Of a DNA stretch of 64,000 bases, positions 9,390-19,176 are shown one piece after another. Location: positions 18,008-82,007 of the forward strand of contig JBGSPI010000003.1 of NCBI GenBank assembly GCA_041738715.1. Direction: 5' to 3'. The stretch is from Chamaesiphon sp041738715 (GTDB taxonomy: Bacteria; Cyanobacteriota; Cyanobacteriia; Cyanobacteriales; Chamaesiphonaceae). The stretch's first letter is position 1, and each line of letters begins with the position of its first letter. The notes below the pieces were generated by a model. That model was not told where the DNA came from and did no database searches. It worked only from the letters and a program-made list of their open reading frames with translations. The position numbers were made by a program, and so were the translations under genes.

Positions 9390-9871
9390 TATCGGTGATC
9401 GGATCTTGTTGGTGCCGATCGATTAAATTTACCTAATATTGATCGAACCGAAGATAGAAATCTCGTGTACCTTTAATAATAGAGATCGAGTCGATTGATC
9501 CAAATAAATACGATGGAATCAATAAATAACAGCGATCGAGATTAGGATCATTTTATCAATTGATACATTCATTGAAGAGTTGTAAAATACAAACTGAAAT
9601 TATAATTTCTCTAAATTAATAAATTATTGAATATATTATCCTCACAAGATCCTCACATTTGTAGTTTAGTATTTGTAGTTACTAGGTGAAATAAGTGAAC
9701 ATACGACTAATGGTATTAGCAATCGTCGCTGATGAAATTACTCACAGACTCAAGTCCACACTATGAATTGACAGCACATTGATGGATTGCATGAAGCAAA
9801 CGCTCTTAATTATTGTGACGATTGATTAGACCGATTATATTAGACCGATCAATTGTCACAGTATACTACTA
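9390..9871. other. long A+T-rich intergenic region
   Basis: A 482-bp spacer before the hybrid regulator gene. It is A+T rich in its middle (about 9540-9680) and contains several GATC palindromes. I see no gene, tRNA or strong hairpin. It probably contains the promoter of the downstream signalling gene. Confidence 0.5.
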
Positions 9872-11020
9872 ATGGTAAATCCTATGAACCTTCCCGCTTT
9901 CACTCTACTCATCGTTGAAGATGTGATGGAAAGTCGAGAACTGTATCGAAATTGCCTGCTGACCGATGGCAGTTGTGATTACGATCTACTAGAAGCGGAA
10001 TCACTGGCAGAGGCACTGGAATTGTGCCAGACCCGATCGATTGATGCTATTTTACTTGATTATCTACTCCCCGATGGAGATGGGTTGAGATTTCTGGAGA
10101 CACTAGCGGATCGAAGTAATATTACTAATCCACCCGTGGTGATGATGACGGGGCATGGTGACGAAAGTATCGCGGTGCGAGCGATGAAACTAGGTGCCCA
10201 AGATTATTTGCCCAAGCACAAATTTTCACCAGAGCTATTGGTATCAACCGTACGCAATGCGATCGAGAATGCCCGCTTGCGGCGACAATTGCAGAGCGAA
10301 CGGATCGTCGCAGAACAAGAGCGCGAACACGCCCAAGCCGCTCTGGAAAATCGCAATCAAGAGCTACGTAGCTTTGTACAGATCGTCTCCCACGATCTCA
10401 AAGCACCCCTCCGGGCAATTGCCAATCTCTCTGAGTGGATCGAAGAAGATTTGGAAGATGCGCTCACAGTCGGCACTCAAGCGCAAATGACACTGTTACG
10501 GAGCCGAGTAAAGCGGATGTCCTGCACGATTGATGGACTACTCGACTATGCTCTGAGCGCGCAAACTGACGAACCGAGTGAGTCTGTTGAAGTAGCTCGA
10601 TTGCTGGCTGAGGTGATCGATTCGCTCTCGCCACCACCGACATTCTGCATCGAGATTGCGCCAATGCCAATCGTTACCGCCAACCGTTTCCAATTGTTCC
10701 AGGTATTTGCCAATCTGATCGGTAATGGGATTAAGCATCATGACAGATCTGATGGCTCGATTCATATTGCTGTGCGAGAGCTAGAGGATCTGTACGAATT
10801 TAGCGTCGCCGATGATGGTGTCGGGATCGCACCAGAGCAGCATGATCGAATTTTTGTCATTTTCCAGGCGGTGAATCCTCAAAATCGATCGGATAGTACG
10901 GGGATTGGACTCGCAATTGTCAAGAAAATTATTGAAGATCAGGGCGAGACCCTGCGGTTAGAATCCGAGATTGGTAAAGGTACTACCTTCTACTTTACTT
11001 GGAGAAAACATCACAACTAA
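9872..11020 (+). CDS. hybrid response regulator / sensor histidine kinase
   Basis: A 382-residue cytoplasmic protein; the start could also be the ATG four codons later. An N-terminal receiver domain (about 10-130) has acidic residues Glu16/Asp17, phospho-acceptor Asp63 in LLDYLLPDGDG and Lys115 in YLPKHKF. A coiled coil (about 135-168) leads to a HisKA domain with His174 in IVSHDLKAPLRAI. The ATPase domain has the N box NLIGNGIKHH, G1 DDGVGIAP and G2 GIGLAIVKKI. A receiver placed before the kinase, with no membrane segment, suggests an internal relay protein, as in phytochrome-linked systems. No partner is adjacent. Confidence 0.9.
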   Translation: MVNPMNLPAFTLLIVEDVMESRELYRNCLLTDGSCDYDLLEAESLAEALELCQTRSIDAILLDYLLPDGDGLRFLETLADRSNITNPPVVMMTGHGDESIAVRAMKLGAQDYLPKHKFSPELLVSTVRNAIENARLRRQLQSERIVAEQEREHAQAALENRNQELRSFVQIVSHDLKAPLRAIANLSEWIEEDLEDALTVGTQAQMTLLRSRVKRMSCTIDGLLDYALSAQTDEPSESVEVARLLAEVIDSLSPPPTFCIEIAPMPIVTANRFQLFQVFANLIGNGIKHHDRSDGSIHIAVRELEDLYEFSVADDGVGIAPEQHDRIFVIFQAVNPQNRSDSTGIGLAIVKKIIEDQGETLRLESEIGKGTTFYFTWRKHHN

Positions 11021-11074
11021 CCAAGCAGGTATTTGGATGACATTCATTCAAGAAAACCTAACTTTTTTCGAGGT

Positions 11075-11872
11075 TTAAGTTTGGTCATTGGAGCCGGGTT
11101 CAGTGGGGCTAGTTGGCATGTGGGGCGTAGATTCGATCGTCGGTGGTTTAACTGCTTGTCCGAGTGGTTTTGCCGGGGGTGAGGTCGGTTTAACTGTTAA
11201 TTCGATCCAGGCTTCATCCGGCTCGGTAGTGGTAGGTGGAGTTACGTTGGGCTGAGTTTGTGTTGCTCTAACTGTAGGCACATCTGCTTGACTGGGAACG
11301 GTTGCTTGATGTGTCTGCTTTGCAGCTTGATTAACGACTGGTAATCCTGATGGAGCTTGAATAGGTTCGGCAGCAAGTGGTGTGACTGTCGGCATATTTG
11401 TCTTCGCTGGGGTTGCTTGCCGCTGTGGTGGAGTGGCTATCTCAATAGCCGGGGCTGGTGTCGGGGACTTAACTGGTGCAGGGGTCGAAACAGTTGTGGT
11501 TGAGGACTTGGGATTAGTGGGTACTTTAGCTTTCGGTTGAGATTGTTTGCCACCTGTTGGTTTTAAACCTAACTGCTGTTGAATTTGGGTGGTAGTGGGA
11601 ATGGGGGTTTGTTGATTTGCTGGGACTAATTGACGGCGGAGTTGCAACGTTTGCCAAGCAAACCAGCCTAAGAGGGCGACACTAGCCGTTTGTCCCACTA
11701 AAATACCACCAGTAATCTGACGGGCGTAAATCCACAGCGCGAGGGCGTAAAAAAAACCAACTCCACTCCAGATAAAGTCATGTTTGCGATGGATTTCGGG
11801 CAAAAAGAAGGCGGCGACGTACAAACCAACGCTACCCGTACCCACTAAGACAGCTAATATATGTGCCAGCAT
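11075..11872 (-). CDS. Ycf66 family protein
   Basis: I choose the ATG at 11872 (MLAHILAVLVGTGS), the usual family start; a GGAG-type site lies about 10 bases upstream and the further upstream codon is GTG. The protein has 265 residues. The N-terminal 80 contain three hydrophobic segments (GLYVAAFFLPEI, GVGFFYALALWIYA, ASVALLGWFAWQTL), which is the conserved Ycf66 region of cyanobacteria and plastids. The rest is a long Pro/Thr/Ala-rich low-complexity tail. The function of Ycf66 is not established. It converges with the upstream regulator gene. Confidence 0.85.
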   Translation of the reverse strand: MLAHILAVLVGTGSVGLYVAAFFLPEIHRKHDFIWSGVGFFYALALWIYARQITGGILVGQTASVALLGWFAWQTLQLRRQLVPANQQTPIPTTTQIQQQLGLKPTGGKQSQPKAKVPTNPKSSTTTVSTPAPVKSPTPAPAIEIATPPQRQATPAKTNMPTVTPLAAEPIQAPSGLPVVNQAAKQTHQATVPSQADVPTVRATQTQPNVTPPTTTEPDEAWIELTVKPTSPPAKPLGQAVKPPTIESTPHMPTSPTEPGSNDQT

Positions 11873-11976
11873 CTTTGAGAACACTCCTGTAAGCCAATCT
11901 TGGTCGTGAAGATCGCCTTGTTAGAGCTAATTGCTGCTCCAAGAGTAATTAACCCTAACAACGCGATCGATTTCTA

Positions 11977-12645
11977 CTAAGCTACCACAGCGGCGGCAGC
12001 AACAGCTACGGGCAATAACTCGATGTTCGTAAAGTTAAACTCAGTTGTCGGTTGACCATTTGCTTCAGCTTGAATGATCCGTTGACGCAGGAGTTGATAA
12101 TCACCTACTTTTTGGTAGTTGTCTTCAAAGACAATTTTGGGGCTAGTGATTGCTCCAGTTGCGGGATCAGCATACACTGAGTCATAACGATGGGAAAGAT
12201 AACCAGCCCCAGTATCATGACTGCTAAAGGTATCGATCGTCACCAGAGTTCCATGAATATGTCGATGGACATGACAAACTTCATTATTACGAACTTTATA
12301 CCGATCTCCCTCAGATTTACCGCCCAGCAGGATTTCTACCGCACCTGTAGCATCTGTCTCACCGTAGCGGAAGGTATTTTTGCTGTGAGTCTCGGCAAAT
12401 GTGCGGCGGACGCGGTGAATGGCAACTTCCCGCAGTTGTCCGAGAATCGAATTTCGCGCTGCTTCATCCTCAATACCAACAACCTCTGCACTCAAGTTGG
12501 GTTTGACGGTGATGGTGCCGGTGAAGATTTCATTACCCTGTTTGAGTTCGACTGCGGCAGTATACCCAGGGAAGTTACTGTCCCAAGTGTAACGATTTTC
12601 GTAAGCAGCCTGAAATAATTCTTGTGCCGATTTTGATTCTGTCAT
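11977..12645 (-). CDS. DUF3386 family protein
   Basis: A 222-residue soluble protein. The N-terminus (AQELFQAAYENRYTWDSNFPGY) and the His-rich middle (HVHRHIHGTLVTIDTF) match my recollection of DUF3386, a family shared by cyanobacteria and plants with no known biochemical role. The body is predicted largely beta strand. Its start is 87 bp from the divergent next gene and it ends 104 bp upstream of the Ycf66 gene on the same strand, so the two could be transcribed together. Confidence 0.7.
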   Translation of the reverse strand: MTESKSAQELFQAAYENRYTWDSNFPGYTAAVELKQGNEIFTGTITVKPNLSAEVVGIEDEAARNSILGQLREVAIHRVRRTFAETHSKNTFRYGETDATGAVEILLGGKSEGDRYKVRNNEVCHVHRHIHGTLVTIDTFSSHDTGAGYLSHRYDSVYADPATGAITSPKIVFEDNYQKVGDYQLLRQRIIQAEANGQPTTEFNFTNIELLPVAVAAAAVVA

Positions 12646-12732
12646 CTGACCTACGTGTAATTATAATCCAGTATCTAATAGTCTAAAGATTTTTGCTTTG
12701 ATTTTTGCCCTCACCCCAAATTACCGATCAAA

Positions 12733-13350
12733 ATGACCAGCCTAGATTTCAAGCAGACAATGGCAGCCTTCGCTATTGAACGTCAAGTGTTGGCACCAGA
12801 GCTATCCCAATCAATCAGCGATAAAGGGAGGATCGCGGCTGGGCTATTGTTATGTTTATCATTTCTGATTGATCGGACAATTGCTGACATCACCATCGAA
12901 CAACTCGATCGCATTTATCCAGCCAGACGTAATCAGGGCTTAATTGATTTTAAAATTATTTGTCGTCTTGCCAGTGGACGGCAAGTTAATTTGGGTGTGT
13001 GCGTATTGACATCGCCAGATTTGATGTTTGTCAATGAGGCATGTCTGCGATTACTAGTCTACAAGGATTTTGGACTTGATCGATTGTGTTTACTGCGCCC
13101 GGGCGACCTGATGACCAGTGTTTCACAGCTACCAACTTGTTTACCCCAACTACTATCACCAGAAATTGGCGGTAATTATATTCCACTCAAATCTCGGGAT
13201 CTCCTCAGTATTCTCACAACTCTCTCGGTCTTTCGCCACAAACAGCAGCACCAGTTGACAAATGAGATGATTGCTGAGTATCTACACCAGCAAGAAATAC
13301 TGACTAAAAATGAGTTAATTAAATGTATTCTAGCTACTGCCAAGATCTAG
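12733..13350 (+). CDS. conserved hypothetical protein
   Basis: A 205-residue protein with an ATG start. It has a mildly hydrophobic segment GLLLCLSFLIDRTIADITI near residue 36, but no signal peptide, and a helical C-terminus. I do not recognise the family. The final 30 residues (MIAEYLHQQEILTKNELIKC) look amphipathic. It is divergent from the DUF3386 gene and 111 bp upstream of a Uma2 gene. Confidence 0.5.
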   Translation: MTSLDFKQTMAAFAIERQVLAPELSQSISDKGRIAAGLLLCLSFLIDRTIADITIEQLDRIYPARRNQGLIDFKIICRLASGRQVNLGVCVLTSPDLMFVNEACLRLLVYKDFGLDRLCLLRPGDLMTSVSQLPTCLPQLLSPEIGGNYIPLKSRDLLSILTTLSVFRHKQQHQLTNEMIAEYLHQQEILTKNELIKCILATAKI

Positions 13351-13461
13351 GTTTGAGCATCGATCTTGGCTAGATGTGGTAAATTTTTAGCTTAAAATTA
13401 TGATGGGAGGGTAAACGCCGATCGACTGAATCACAGCACACGATCGAGGGATAATTGAACG

Positions 13462-14028
13462 ATGGAAACAACTTTAGATGTCAGTTTGATGCACCTCACT
13501 GACGAGCAATTTTACCAACTTTGCCAAGCTAATCGAGATCTTCGCTTAGAACTCAGTGCGACAGGAGAACTATCAATTATGCCACCAACTGGCTGGGGCA
13601 GTGGGAAACGAAATTTCGATCTAATCGTTCAACTGGGAATTTGGACTCGTCAAAACCAGTTGGGAACAGCGTTCGATTCTTCTACTGGGTTTAAACTACC
13701 AAATGGGGCTAATCGATCGCCTGATGCCGCTTGGGTCGAGAACTCGCGGATTGAGGCACTCAAACCCGATCCCGATAAATTTCTCCCCCTCGCCCCCGAT
13801 TTTTTGATTGAATTGCGATCGAGTACCGACAATCTTGCCACCTTGCAAAAAAAGATGCAAGAATATCAAGATAATGGTGTCAAATTGGGTTGGCTAATTA
13901 ATCCCCGCGATCGACAAGTAGAAATCCACAGGCTCGATCGAGTTGTCGAAGTTTTGCAATCACCCACAACTCTCTCTGGTGAAAACATCCTACCTGGATT
14001 TGTGCTAGATCTGACAACTATTTGGTGA
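13462..14028 (+). CDS. Uma2 family (DUF820) putative endonuclease
   Basis: A 188-residue protein of the PD-(D/E)XK-like Uma2 family, which is greatly expanded in cyanobacteria. Key segments are LSIMPPTGWGSGKRN, RSPDAAWVENSRIE with the conserved Asp, FLIELRSSTDN with the catalytic Glu, and KLGWLINPRDRQVEIHR. It closely resembles the Uma2 gene at 42401-42991 (both share GFxLPNGA-RSPD and QEYQxNGVxLGWLIN). The biological role of the family is unclear; mobile-DNA or defence roles have been suggested. Confidence 0.9.
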   Translation: METTLDVSLMHLTDEQFYQLCQANRDLRLELSATGELSIMPPTGWGSGKRNFDLIVQLGIWTRQNQLGTAFDSSTGFKLPNGANRSPDAAWVENSRIEALKPDPDKFLPLAPDFLIELRSSTDNLATLQKKMQEYQDNGVKLGWLINPRDRQVEIHRLDRVVEVLQSPTTLSGENILPGFVLDLTTIW

Positions 14029-14232
14029 AATATACCTCGATGTAACTTGGAAATATTACCAAATTCATTTAGAGGCATTCTTTGATTCATCTCTCCACAT
14101 GGTTATTTCTAGAAGCCTTATGAAGGTGAAGTTTACAATCCGTTGGTTACATCATCTGAACTGAAACCTAAGATGTCAGAATTGCTGATGGCGGCTTGAC
14201 TCTCACACGAGTATCATGGCTGTAGCTCCTCA

Positions 14233-16053
14233 TTATAGAGTATACGAGGACAACTCTTTCCTTAACTCATTTAGTTGTTGCTTTCGCTCAGTAATCCATA
14301 TACTATGTTCTTGTTTATTCTTTTGAATATCCTCTTCTAGCACATTTAATTTCTCATCGCACTTAGATATAGCACTAGCAAATAATTTGTCTGATTTTGC
14401 TAATTTTTCAGTGAAAATTTGTCCGATATTTTTAATGATATATTTTTTATATTCTTCTAACTTAACATGGGAATTTTCAGAAGCTTCATCAATAATTTTC
14501 TGCTTAGTTTTTTCGTCAGATTTCCAAGCAAATCGTGATAAAACTTCAGGAAAATCTGCTTTTATAGCTTTATGACCAATAAAAGTCCAATTGGGATTTG
14601 GCGTGTCCCAATCATTGATTTTGTGAGAAATTGATAAAAATTCAAAAGAAGTAATCGAATCGTTAATTAACTCATCTAATTTAATCAAGTTAGGCTTGAC
14701 TATCTTGTCATGCAAATTAAAATTAGTCCAGTTACGGAATTCCCAATCCAAATCTTTTTGACAGCGATCAGCACAATAATTTACCAGCTTTTCATGCCCT
14801 TGTTTAACGAAATATGCTGAATTCCATTTTTCCGAAGATTTATTCAATAGATTACGGAGATTTTTATTCCATTCATTTAGAGACAAATCGATCTCCTTAA
14901 TTACTCGTGCTTCGATTTCTTTAGCTGAGACTTTAAGTTTACCGTGATGACCAGTTATGTGGGCTATATTTTCTATAATTTCTGTCTGTGTCTTTTCTAG
15001 TTCTAAAATACAAAGCGGATTTTGTCGCAATAGTTGGTTAAGATTATCTATAACTTCAATGCAGAGTTGATCGAGTTTGGCAGTGCTTTCCCTGATTTTA
15101 ATATTGCCTCGTTCGTTAGTTAAGAATTTCTCTAGTGAAGATGTAAAAATTTTAAATTGCTGTGAATATTCATTATCTTCATTACTAGAAATAGCATCTA
15201 GAGCCTCAGTAGCAGACAAGAAATGAATTCGATTATTGCCAAAAATAATCGGATTTTCACCCAAACATATATTTTGAATTCGTTCTCGAACATCTTGACG
15301 ATCGCTGTCTTTTTTTAGCGCATCCCATTTGTTAACAACAATAAATAAGTTATCAACCCCATTTAGAGAATTGTTGATGCTTAGACGTTTTTGCAAATCT
15401 TCAAGTATATCCTTTTCGGATCTTGTCAAGGGACGTTGAGCATCAGTTAAAAAGATTATTGCATCTATATTTCTTAAGATCTGTTCTGTAATACTAGTAC
15501 GATCTGGATGTTCGTTTAAACCTGGAGAATCAATAATTGTGACTCCATTTTTACATAGCTCTAGTTTAGGATGTTCAAAAATTATTTCCTTGACTTGGTT
15601 TTGAACTATGCCTTCACTTAACCTTTCTAAGGCTAAATTTTTATCCAAAGAAGTTTTATTTTGATATTCTTGAAAGTTTATTTCTGCTTGATGTCCGTCC
15701 TTGTAATGACAAATTATCCGTTGTTCCTCACCATAGGTTAAAATGCTGATAGCAGCACTACACGGAACTGCTCTAGTAGGTTGAATTTCCTCTCCAATCA
15801 AGGCGTTTAACAAGGTTGATTTCCCTTGACTAAAATCTCCGATGACAGCTACTCTAAATTCCTGAGACTTGAGAGATTGAGAGAGCGAATCTAATTTATT
15901 CCTCGCACTCCCTAATAAAGAATGTTTTTCTCGATCCTCGTTGATAATTTGAGATAGACGATCACATAAATATTCGAGGTTTTGAATCTGCTGTTGAAAT
16001 TTTTCTAGTGTTGGATATGATGCTGTGGAGGTTTGAGAAGTGAGAGTTGACAT
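14233..16053 (-). CDS. dynamin-like GTPase
   Basis: A 606-residue protein. The GTPase domain starts near residue 66: G1 GDFSQGKST (72-80), G2 threonine in QPTRAVPCSA (about 93), G3 DSPGLNEH (175-182) and G4 NKWD (241-244). The N-terminal 60 residues and everything after about 330 are helical and coiled-coil, as in bacterial dynamin-like proteins. I see no clear transmembrane helix, so membrane contact may be peripheral or through the neighbour. The gene is visibly richer in A+T than its surroundings. It is divergent from 16276-17514 with about 220 bp between starts. Bacterial dynamins act in membrane repair, vesicle release or phage defence; which applies here is unknown. Confidence 0.88.
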   Translation of the reverse strand: MSTLTSQTSTASYPTLEKFQQQIQNLEYLCDRLSQIINEDREKHSLLGSARNKLDSLSQSLKSQEFRVAVIGDFSQGKSTLLNALIGEEIQPTRAVPCSAAISILTYGEEQRIICHYKDGHQAEINFQEYQNKTSLDKNLALERLSEGIVQNQVKEIIFEHPKLELCKNGVTIIDSPGLNEHPDRTSITEQILRNIDAIIFLTDAQRPLTRSEKDILEDLQKRLSINNSLNGVDNLFIVVNKWDALKKDSDRQDVRERIQNICLGENPIIFGNNRIHFLSATEALDAISSNEDNEYSQQFKIFTSSLEKFLTNERGNIKIRESTAKLDQLCIEVIDNLNQLLRQNPLCILELEKTQTEIIENIAHITGHHGKLKVSAKEIEARVIKEIDLSLNEWNKNLRNLLNKSSEKWNSAYFVKQGHEKLVNYCADRCQKDLDWEFRNWTNFNLHDKIVKPNLIKLDELINDSITSFEFLSISHKINDWDTPNPNWTFIGHKAIKADFPEVLSRFAWKSDEKTKQKIIDEASENSHVKLEEYKKYIIKNIGQIFTEKLAKSDKLFASAISKCDEKLNVLEEDIQKNKQEHSIWITERKQQLNELRKELSSYTL

Positions 16054-16275
16054 GGGAAGGGGCTAATAATATTCATGACATATATCTTTGAATCTTAGTA
16101 TGCCCAAAGTTTAAATTAAAATACCACAAATATTTCACTGTCGAAAATCGACAATCCAAAGTCTCTGAAGACATCTTAGCTTCAGCATTAATTCAACATT
16201 CCGAGTAAATACGGATGCCATATATTAATCGAGTGGGTAAGGTGGAGATGCCTATGCTTGTATAAAAAAAACAAG

Positions 16276-17514
16276 ATGTTGTTTGAGTTCCCTCCCGCTA
16301 TTCGATCTGGTATTGCCGCAGGTAAGTATATTCAAGTATTTTCGTCTTCAGGAATTCCACAAGCAATAGCTAGAGATGCCACAACAGGACAATTTGTTGG
16401 TCATGCAATCGGAATTTTAAGTCATACAGGAATTCCCCTCAATCCTCTATCAGTTCCCTTTCAGTTAATTACTAGTGGTTTGGAAATGTACCAAATACAT
16501 AAGGGATTTCAGTCTGTAGAAAGAGGCTTACAATCGCTCAAAAACACCGTAGGAGTTTTGCAAAGTACAACAGCAGTTATTGGAGTAGGAGTAGCAGCAG
16601 GAGTTGCTCTATCTGCTGTCAATCTCCATCAGATATTAAAGTTAAGAAAAGCTGTAGAGAAACTGGATGTTAAAATAGAAAATGGTTTTATAGATGTCAT
16701 TCAAGAGATTGGATCTCTATCATATAATATTAAATTCGAGCAGCATCGCACTATTTTAATCCAGGCATATGGACGTTTTGCCGGAGCAATAGATCGTTTG
16801 CGTTCGGCAATTAATCTCCAGGATACGAATCGTCGTAATGCAGAAATAGATGCAATAAGAAATACATTGTTTGATGCTCTAGCTGATTATCGTAACCCTC
16901 ATTTATTTAAAGAAGTCTCTGCACCAGGAATACTACGCCGACTAGAGTGTACATGGGCAATTGAGCAAACGATTATTTCCACTTACCAAATGCAGCAAGA
17001 ATTAGCAGTAGTAAGCGATCGTTTGTCCAATCTCCATAGCACAATTTGTCAAGATTCAGTCACCATCATTAAAAGCTGTAAAAATCCACAAGAATTTAAT
17101 TTTATTGCTCCAGAACTCAGTCGAATTCGCTATCATGACCTAGAAGTTTTAGAAGCATGGGAAAATCAAAATAATTGGATCAGAACATTACCGACTCAAG
17201 AAAGGGACGATTTACACAGTGCTGATTATCTAAATGATGTCTGTCAATCTGGTTTCGAGCTAGAAGACACAAAAGAACCGCCAGAATATTTAGAATATCA
17301 GCAGTTACAGCAAAATTCTTATCCTGGTTCTATGAAAGATAGACTGTTATTTATGATGGATCGAAATCTGAGACAAGAAGCCGAATTATATATTCACGAT
17401 CGAGCAATCATAAAAGGATATAAAAGCTTAAATTCAGTTAATCTAAACCGTGCAACCGAATTTACTGTAGCTAATCTTTATTGGTATTTTAAGGATCTCG
17501 ATATGATTCTCTAG
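16276..17514 (+). CDS. unknown protein paired with a dynamin-like GTPase
   Basis: I take the ATG at 16276 (412 residues); a TTG six codons earlier at 16258 is possible. Residues about 1-100 are Gly/Ile-rich and amphipathic. A strongly hydrophobic Gly/Ala segment (TAVIGVGVAAGVALSAVNL) near residue 105 is followed by a coiled coil (KLRKAVEKLDVKIENGFIDV). The remaining 250 residues are soluble and helical. This layout resembles membrane-inserting proteins, but I recognise no named family. A+T-rich composition is shared with the divergent GTPase gene, suggesting joint acquisition and function. Confidence 0.65.
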   Translation: MLFEFPPAIRSGIAAGKYIQVFSSSGIPQAIARDATTGQFVGHAIGILSHTGIPLNPLSVPFQLITSGLEMYQIHKGFQSVERGLQSLKNTVGVLQSTTAVIGVGVAAGVALSAVNLHQILKLRKAVEKLDVKIENGFIDVIQEIGSLSYNIKFEQHRTILIQAYGRFAGAIDRLRSAINLQDTNRRNAEIDAIRNTLFDALADYRNPHLFKEVSAPGILRRLECTWAIEQTIISTYQMQQELAVVSDRLSNLHSTICQDSVTIIKSCKNPQEFNFIAPELSRIRYHDLEVLEAWENQNNWIRTLPTQERDDLHSADYLNDVCQSGFELEDTKEPPEYLEYQQLQQNSYPGSMKDRLLFMMDRNLRQEAELYIHDRAIIKGYKSLNSVNLNRATEFTVANLYWYFKDLDMIL

Positions 17515-17595
17515 CTTCTTCAAGTGACGGCAAGCTGTTCCGCACAATAGCATCCCTGTTAGGATAGAAGTTGCATAAACAGTGAGGTCATAGGG

Positions 17596-18336
17596 ATGAG
17601 CGCAATAGCAGCACTAATATTCGATGTCGATGGCACCTTAGCCGATACCGAGCGCGATGGACATCGAGTCGCCTTCAATCAAGCCTTTGCCAATGCTGGA
17701 TTAGACTGGGACTGGTCGGTAGAATTGTATGGCAAGTTGTTGGCTGTTACTGGGGGTAAGGAACGGATGCGGTTCTATCTGAACACATACCGTCCCGATG
17801 TGCAGATGAATGACCAACTCATTGCTGATCTCCATCAAGCCAAAAATCAGTATTATGCCCAACTATTAGAGCGCGGGGGGATTCCGCTGCGTCCGGGGGT
17901 CAAACGTCTGATTGATGCCGCCAGAGCGGCGAATCTCCGCTTGGCAATTTCGACAACTACCACCCCAGCCAATGTATTCGCTCTGTTGGAAGGTAATATC
18001 GATCCTGATTGGTTTGAAGTGATTGCCGCCGGAGATATCGTCCCCAAAAAGAAACCCGCAGCAGATATTTATGACTATGTGCTGACACAGATGAACTTGC
18101 CCGCCGCGAGTTGTCTCGCCTTTGAGGATTCGGAAAATGGTCTAATTTCCGCAATGGCTGCCGGAATTACAACGGTGGTGACGATTAATGATTATACCCA
18201 AAATCATAATTTCGATCGCGCCCGACTAGTATTATCCGATCTCGGCGAACCCGATCGTCCTTGTCAAATTCTCCAAGGCAATAGTTTTGGCTATAGTTAT
18301 GTTGATATTCCCTTGTTAGAGCGATTAGTAGCCTAA
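17596..18336 (+). CDS. HAD-IA hydrolase, CbbY-like
   Basis: A 246-residue phosphatase. Motif I is FDVDGTLADTERDGHR with Asp10 and Asp12; the ISTTTTP segment is motif II, KKKPAADIYDYVL holds the motif III lysine, and FEDSENGLISAMAAG is motif IV. The DVDGTLADTE start and the FEDSxNG end match CbbY, which removes the inhibitory xylulose-1,5-bisphosphate and so protects Rubisco. Related beta-phosphoglucomutases share these motifs, so the substrate is an inference. It lies 107 bp upstream of rpsP on the same strand. Confidence 0.82.
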   Translation: MSAIAALIFDVDGTLADTERDGHRVAFNQAFANAGLDWDWSVELYGKLLAVTGGKERMRFYLNTYRPDVQMNDQLIADLHQAKNQYYAQLLERGGIPLRPGVKRLIDAARAANLRLAISTTTTPANVFALLEGNIDPDWFEVIAAGDIVPKKKPAADIYDYVLTQMNLPAASCLAFEDSENGLISAMAAGITTVVTINDYTQNHNFDRARLVLSDLGEPDRPCQILQGNSFGYSYVDIPLLERLVA

Positions 18337-18443
18337 GTTATCAGTTCCTTCTATAGATCTAACATCATCAATATATGTTATGATTGAAAGTCTGTGGGTA
18401 AAAAATATGACTCACAAAATATTACCAGTTAAATTGCGGCAAC

Positions 18444-18701
18444 ATGATTAAGATCCGGCTCAAGAAATTTGGAAAAAAGCGGGAAGCTAGCTACCGTCTA
18501 GTAGCAGCACAAAGTACCTCCAGACGCGATGGTCGCCCGCTCGAAGAATTAGGCTTTTACAACCCCAGAACAGACGAAGTTCGCCTCGATACCGAAGCGA
18601 TTCTCAAAAGACTTCAGCAAGGTGCCCAACCTACTGAGACAGTGCGCCGGATCCTGGAAAAAGCGAATGTTATTGAGCGAGTAGGTACCAAATCAGCGTG
18701 A
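18444..18701 (+). CDS. rpsP: 30S ribosomal protein S16
   Basis: An 85-residue protein beginning MIKIRLKKFGKKREASYRLV, the highly conserved S16 start, followed by SRRDGRPLEELGFYNP. Length fits the family. The stop codon overlaps the GTG start of the KH-domain gene by four bases (GTGA), so the two are translationally coupled. The order rpsP then KH protein is widespread in bacteria. Confidence 0.97.
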   Translation: MIKIRLKKFGKKREASYRLVAAQSTSRRDGRPLEELGFYNPRTDEVRLDTEAILKRLQQGAQPTETVRRILEKANVIERVGTKSA

Positions 18702-19150
18702 CAGTCTCTGTGGATCGAGCAAATTTACCTGATTATCGGCAACTCGTCAAGTTTTTGTTTCAACCGTTTTTGAGTGCCGATCCTGCCACGACCTCGCTCG
18801 AATCGTCTCTAAGTGTCGATTGTGAGTACACAATCGATCGCCGTCGGGTCTGGATTCGGGTCGCTTTTGCCAACGGCGACCAGGGCAGTGCTTTCGGTCG
18901 AGGTGGGCGGAATGTCCAGGCGATTCGGACAGTTCTCCAAGCAGTTGCCACAACAGTCGATCAGTCGGTTCATCTGGATGTCTACGGGAGCAGTTCTAGC
19001 TCCAGAGCAGAACATGGGGATAAATCCGATCGACAATCTTCATACCCGCGCCGAGGCTCCTCAACTGGAGATAGTTCATCTGTCCCCAAACCTGCTCGGA
19101 GTGCGCCAAATCTCCGGCCATCGAATGGTGAAGATCGTCCCCGGCGTTAA
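18698..19150 (+). CDS. khpA: KH-domain RNA-binding protein
   Basis: A 150-residue protein starting at GTG inside the rpsP stop. Residues about 5-95 form a type II KH domain with the GxxG loop in SAFGRGGRNVQAIR. The last 50 residues are Ser/Arg-rich and disordered, making it longer than the usual 75-80-residue KhpA. KhpA binds RNA and often works with KhpB in cell-size control and ribosome-related RNA handling. It converges with the ProA-like gene, 26 bp away. Confidence 0.85.
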   Translation: MTVSVDRANLPDYRQLVKFLFQPFLSADPATTSLESSLSVDCEYTIDRRRVWIRVAFANGDQGSAFGRGGRNVQAIRTVLQAVATTVDQSVHLDVYGSSSSSRAEHGDKSDRQSSYPRRGSSTGDSSSVPKPARSAPNLRPSNGEDRPRR

Positions 19151-19176
19151 CTCGATCGAGCCAAATCTGATTCCGG

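Noticed and set aside
16248..16265. Five-codon leader ORF before the dynamin partner gene
   Set aside because: A good GGTGGAG site precedes this ATG, but the frame is only five codons and may be chance.
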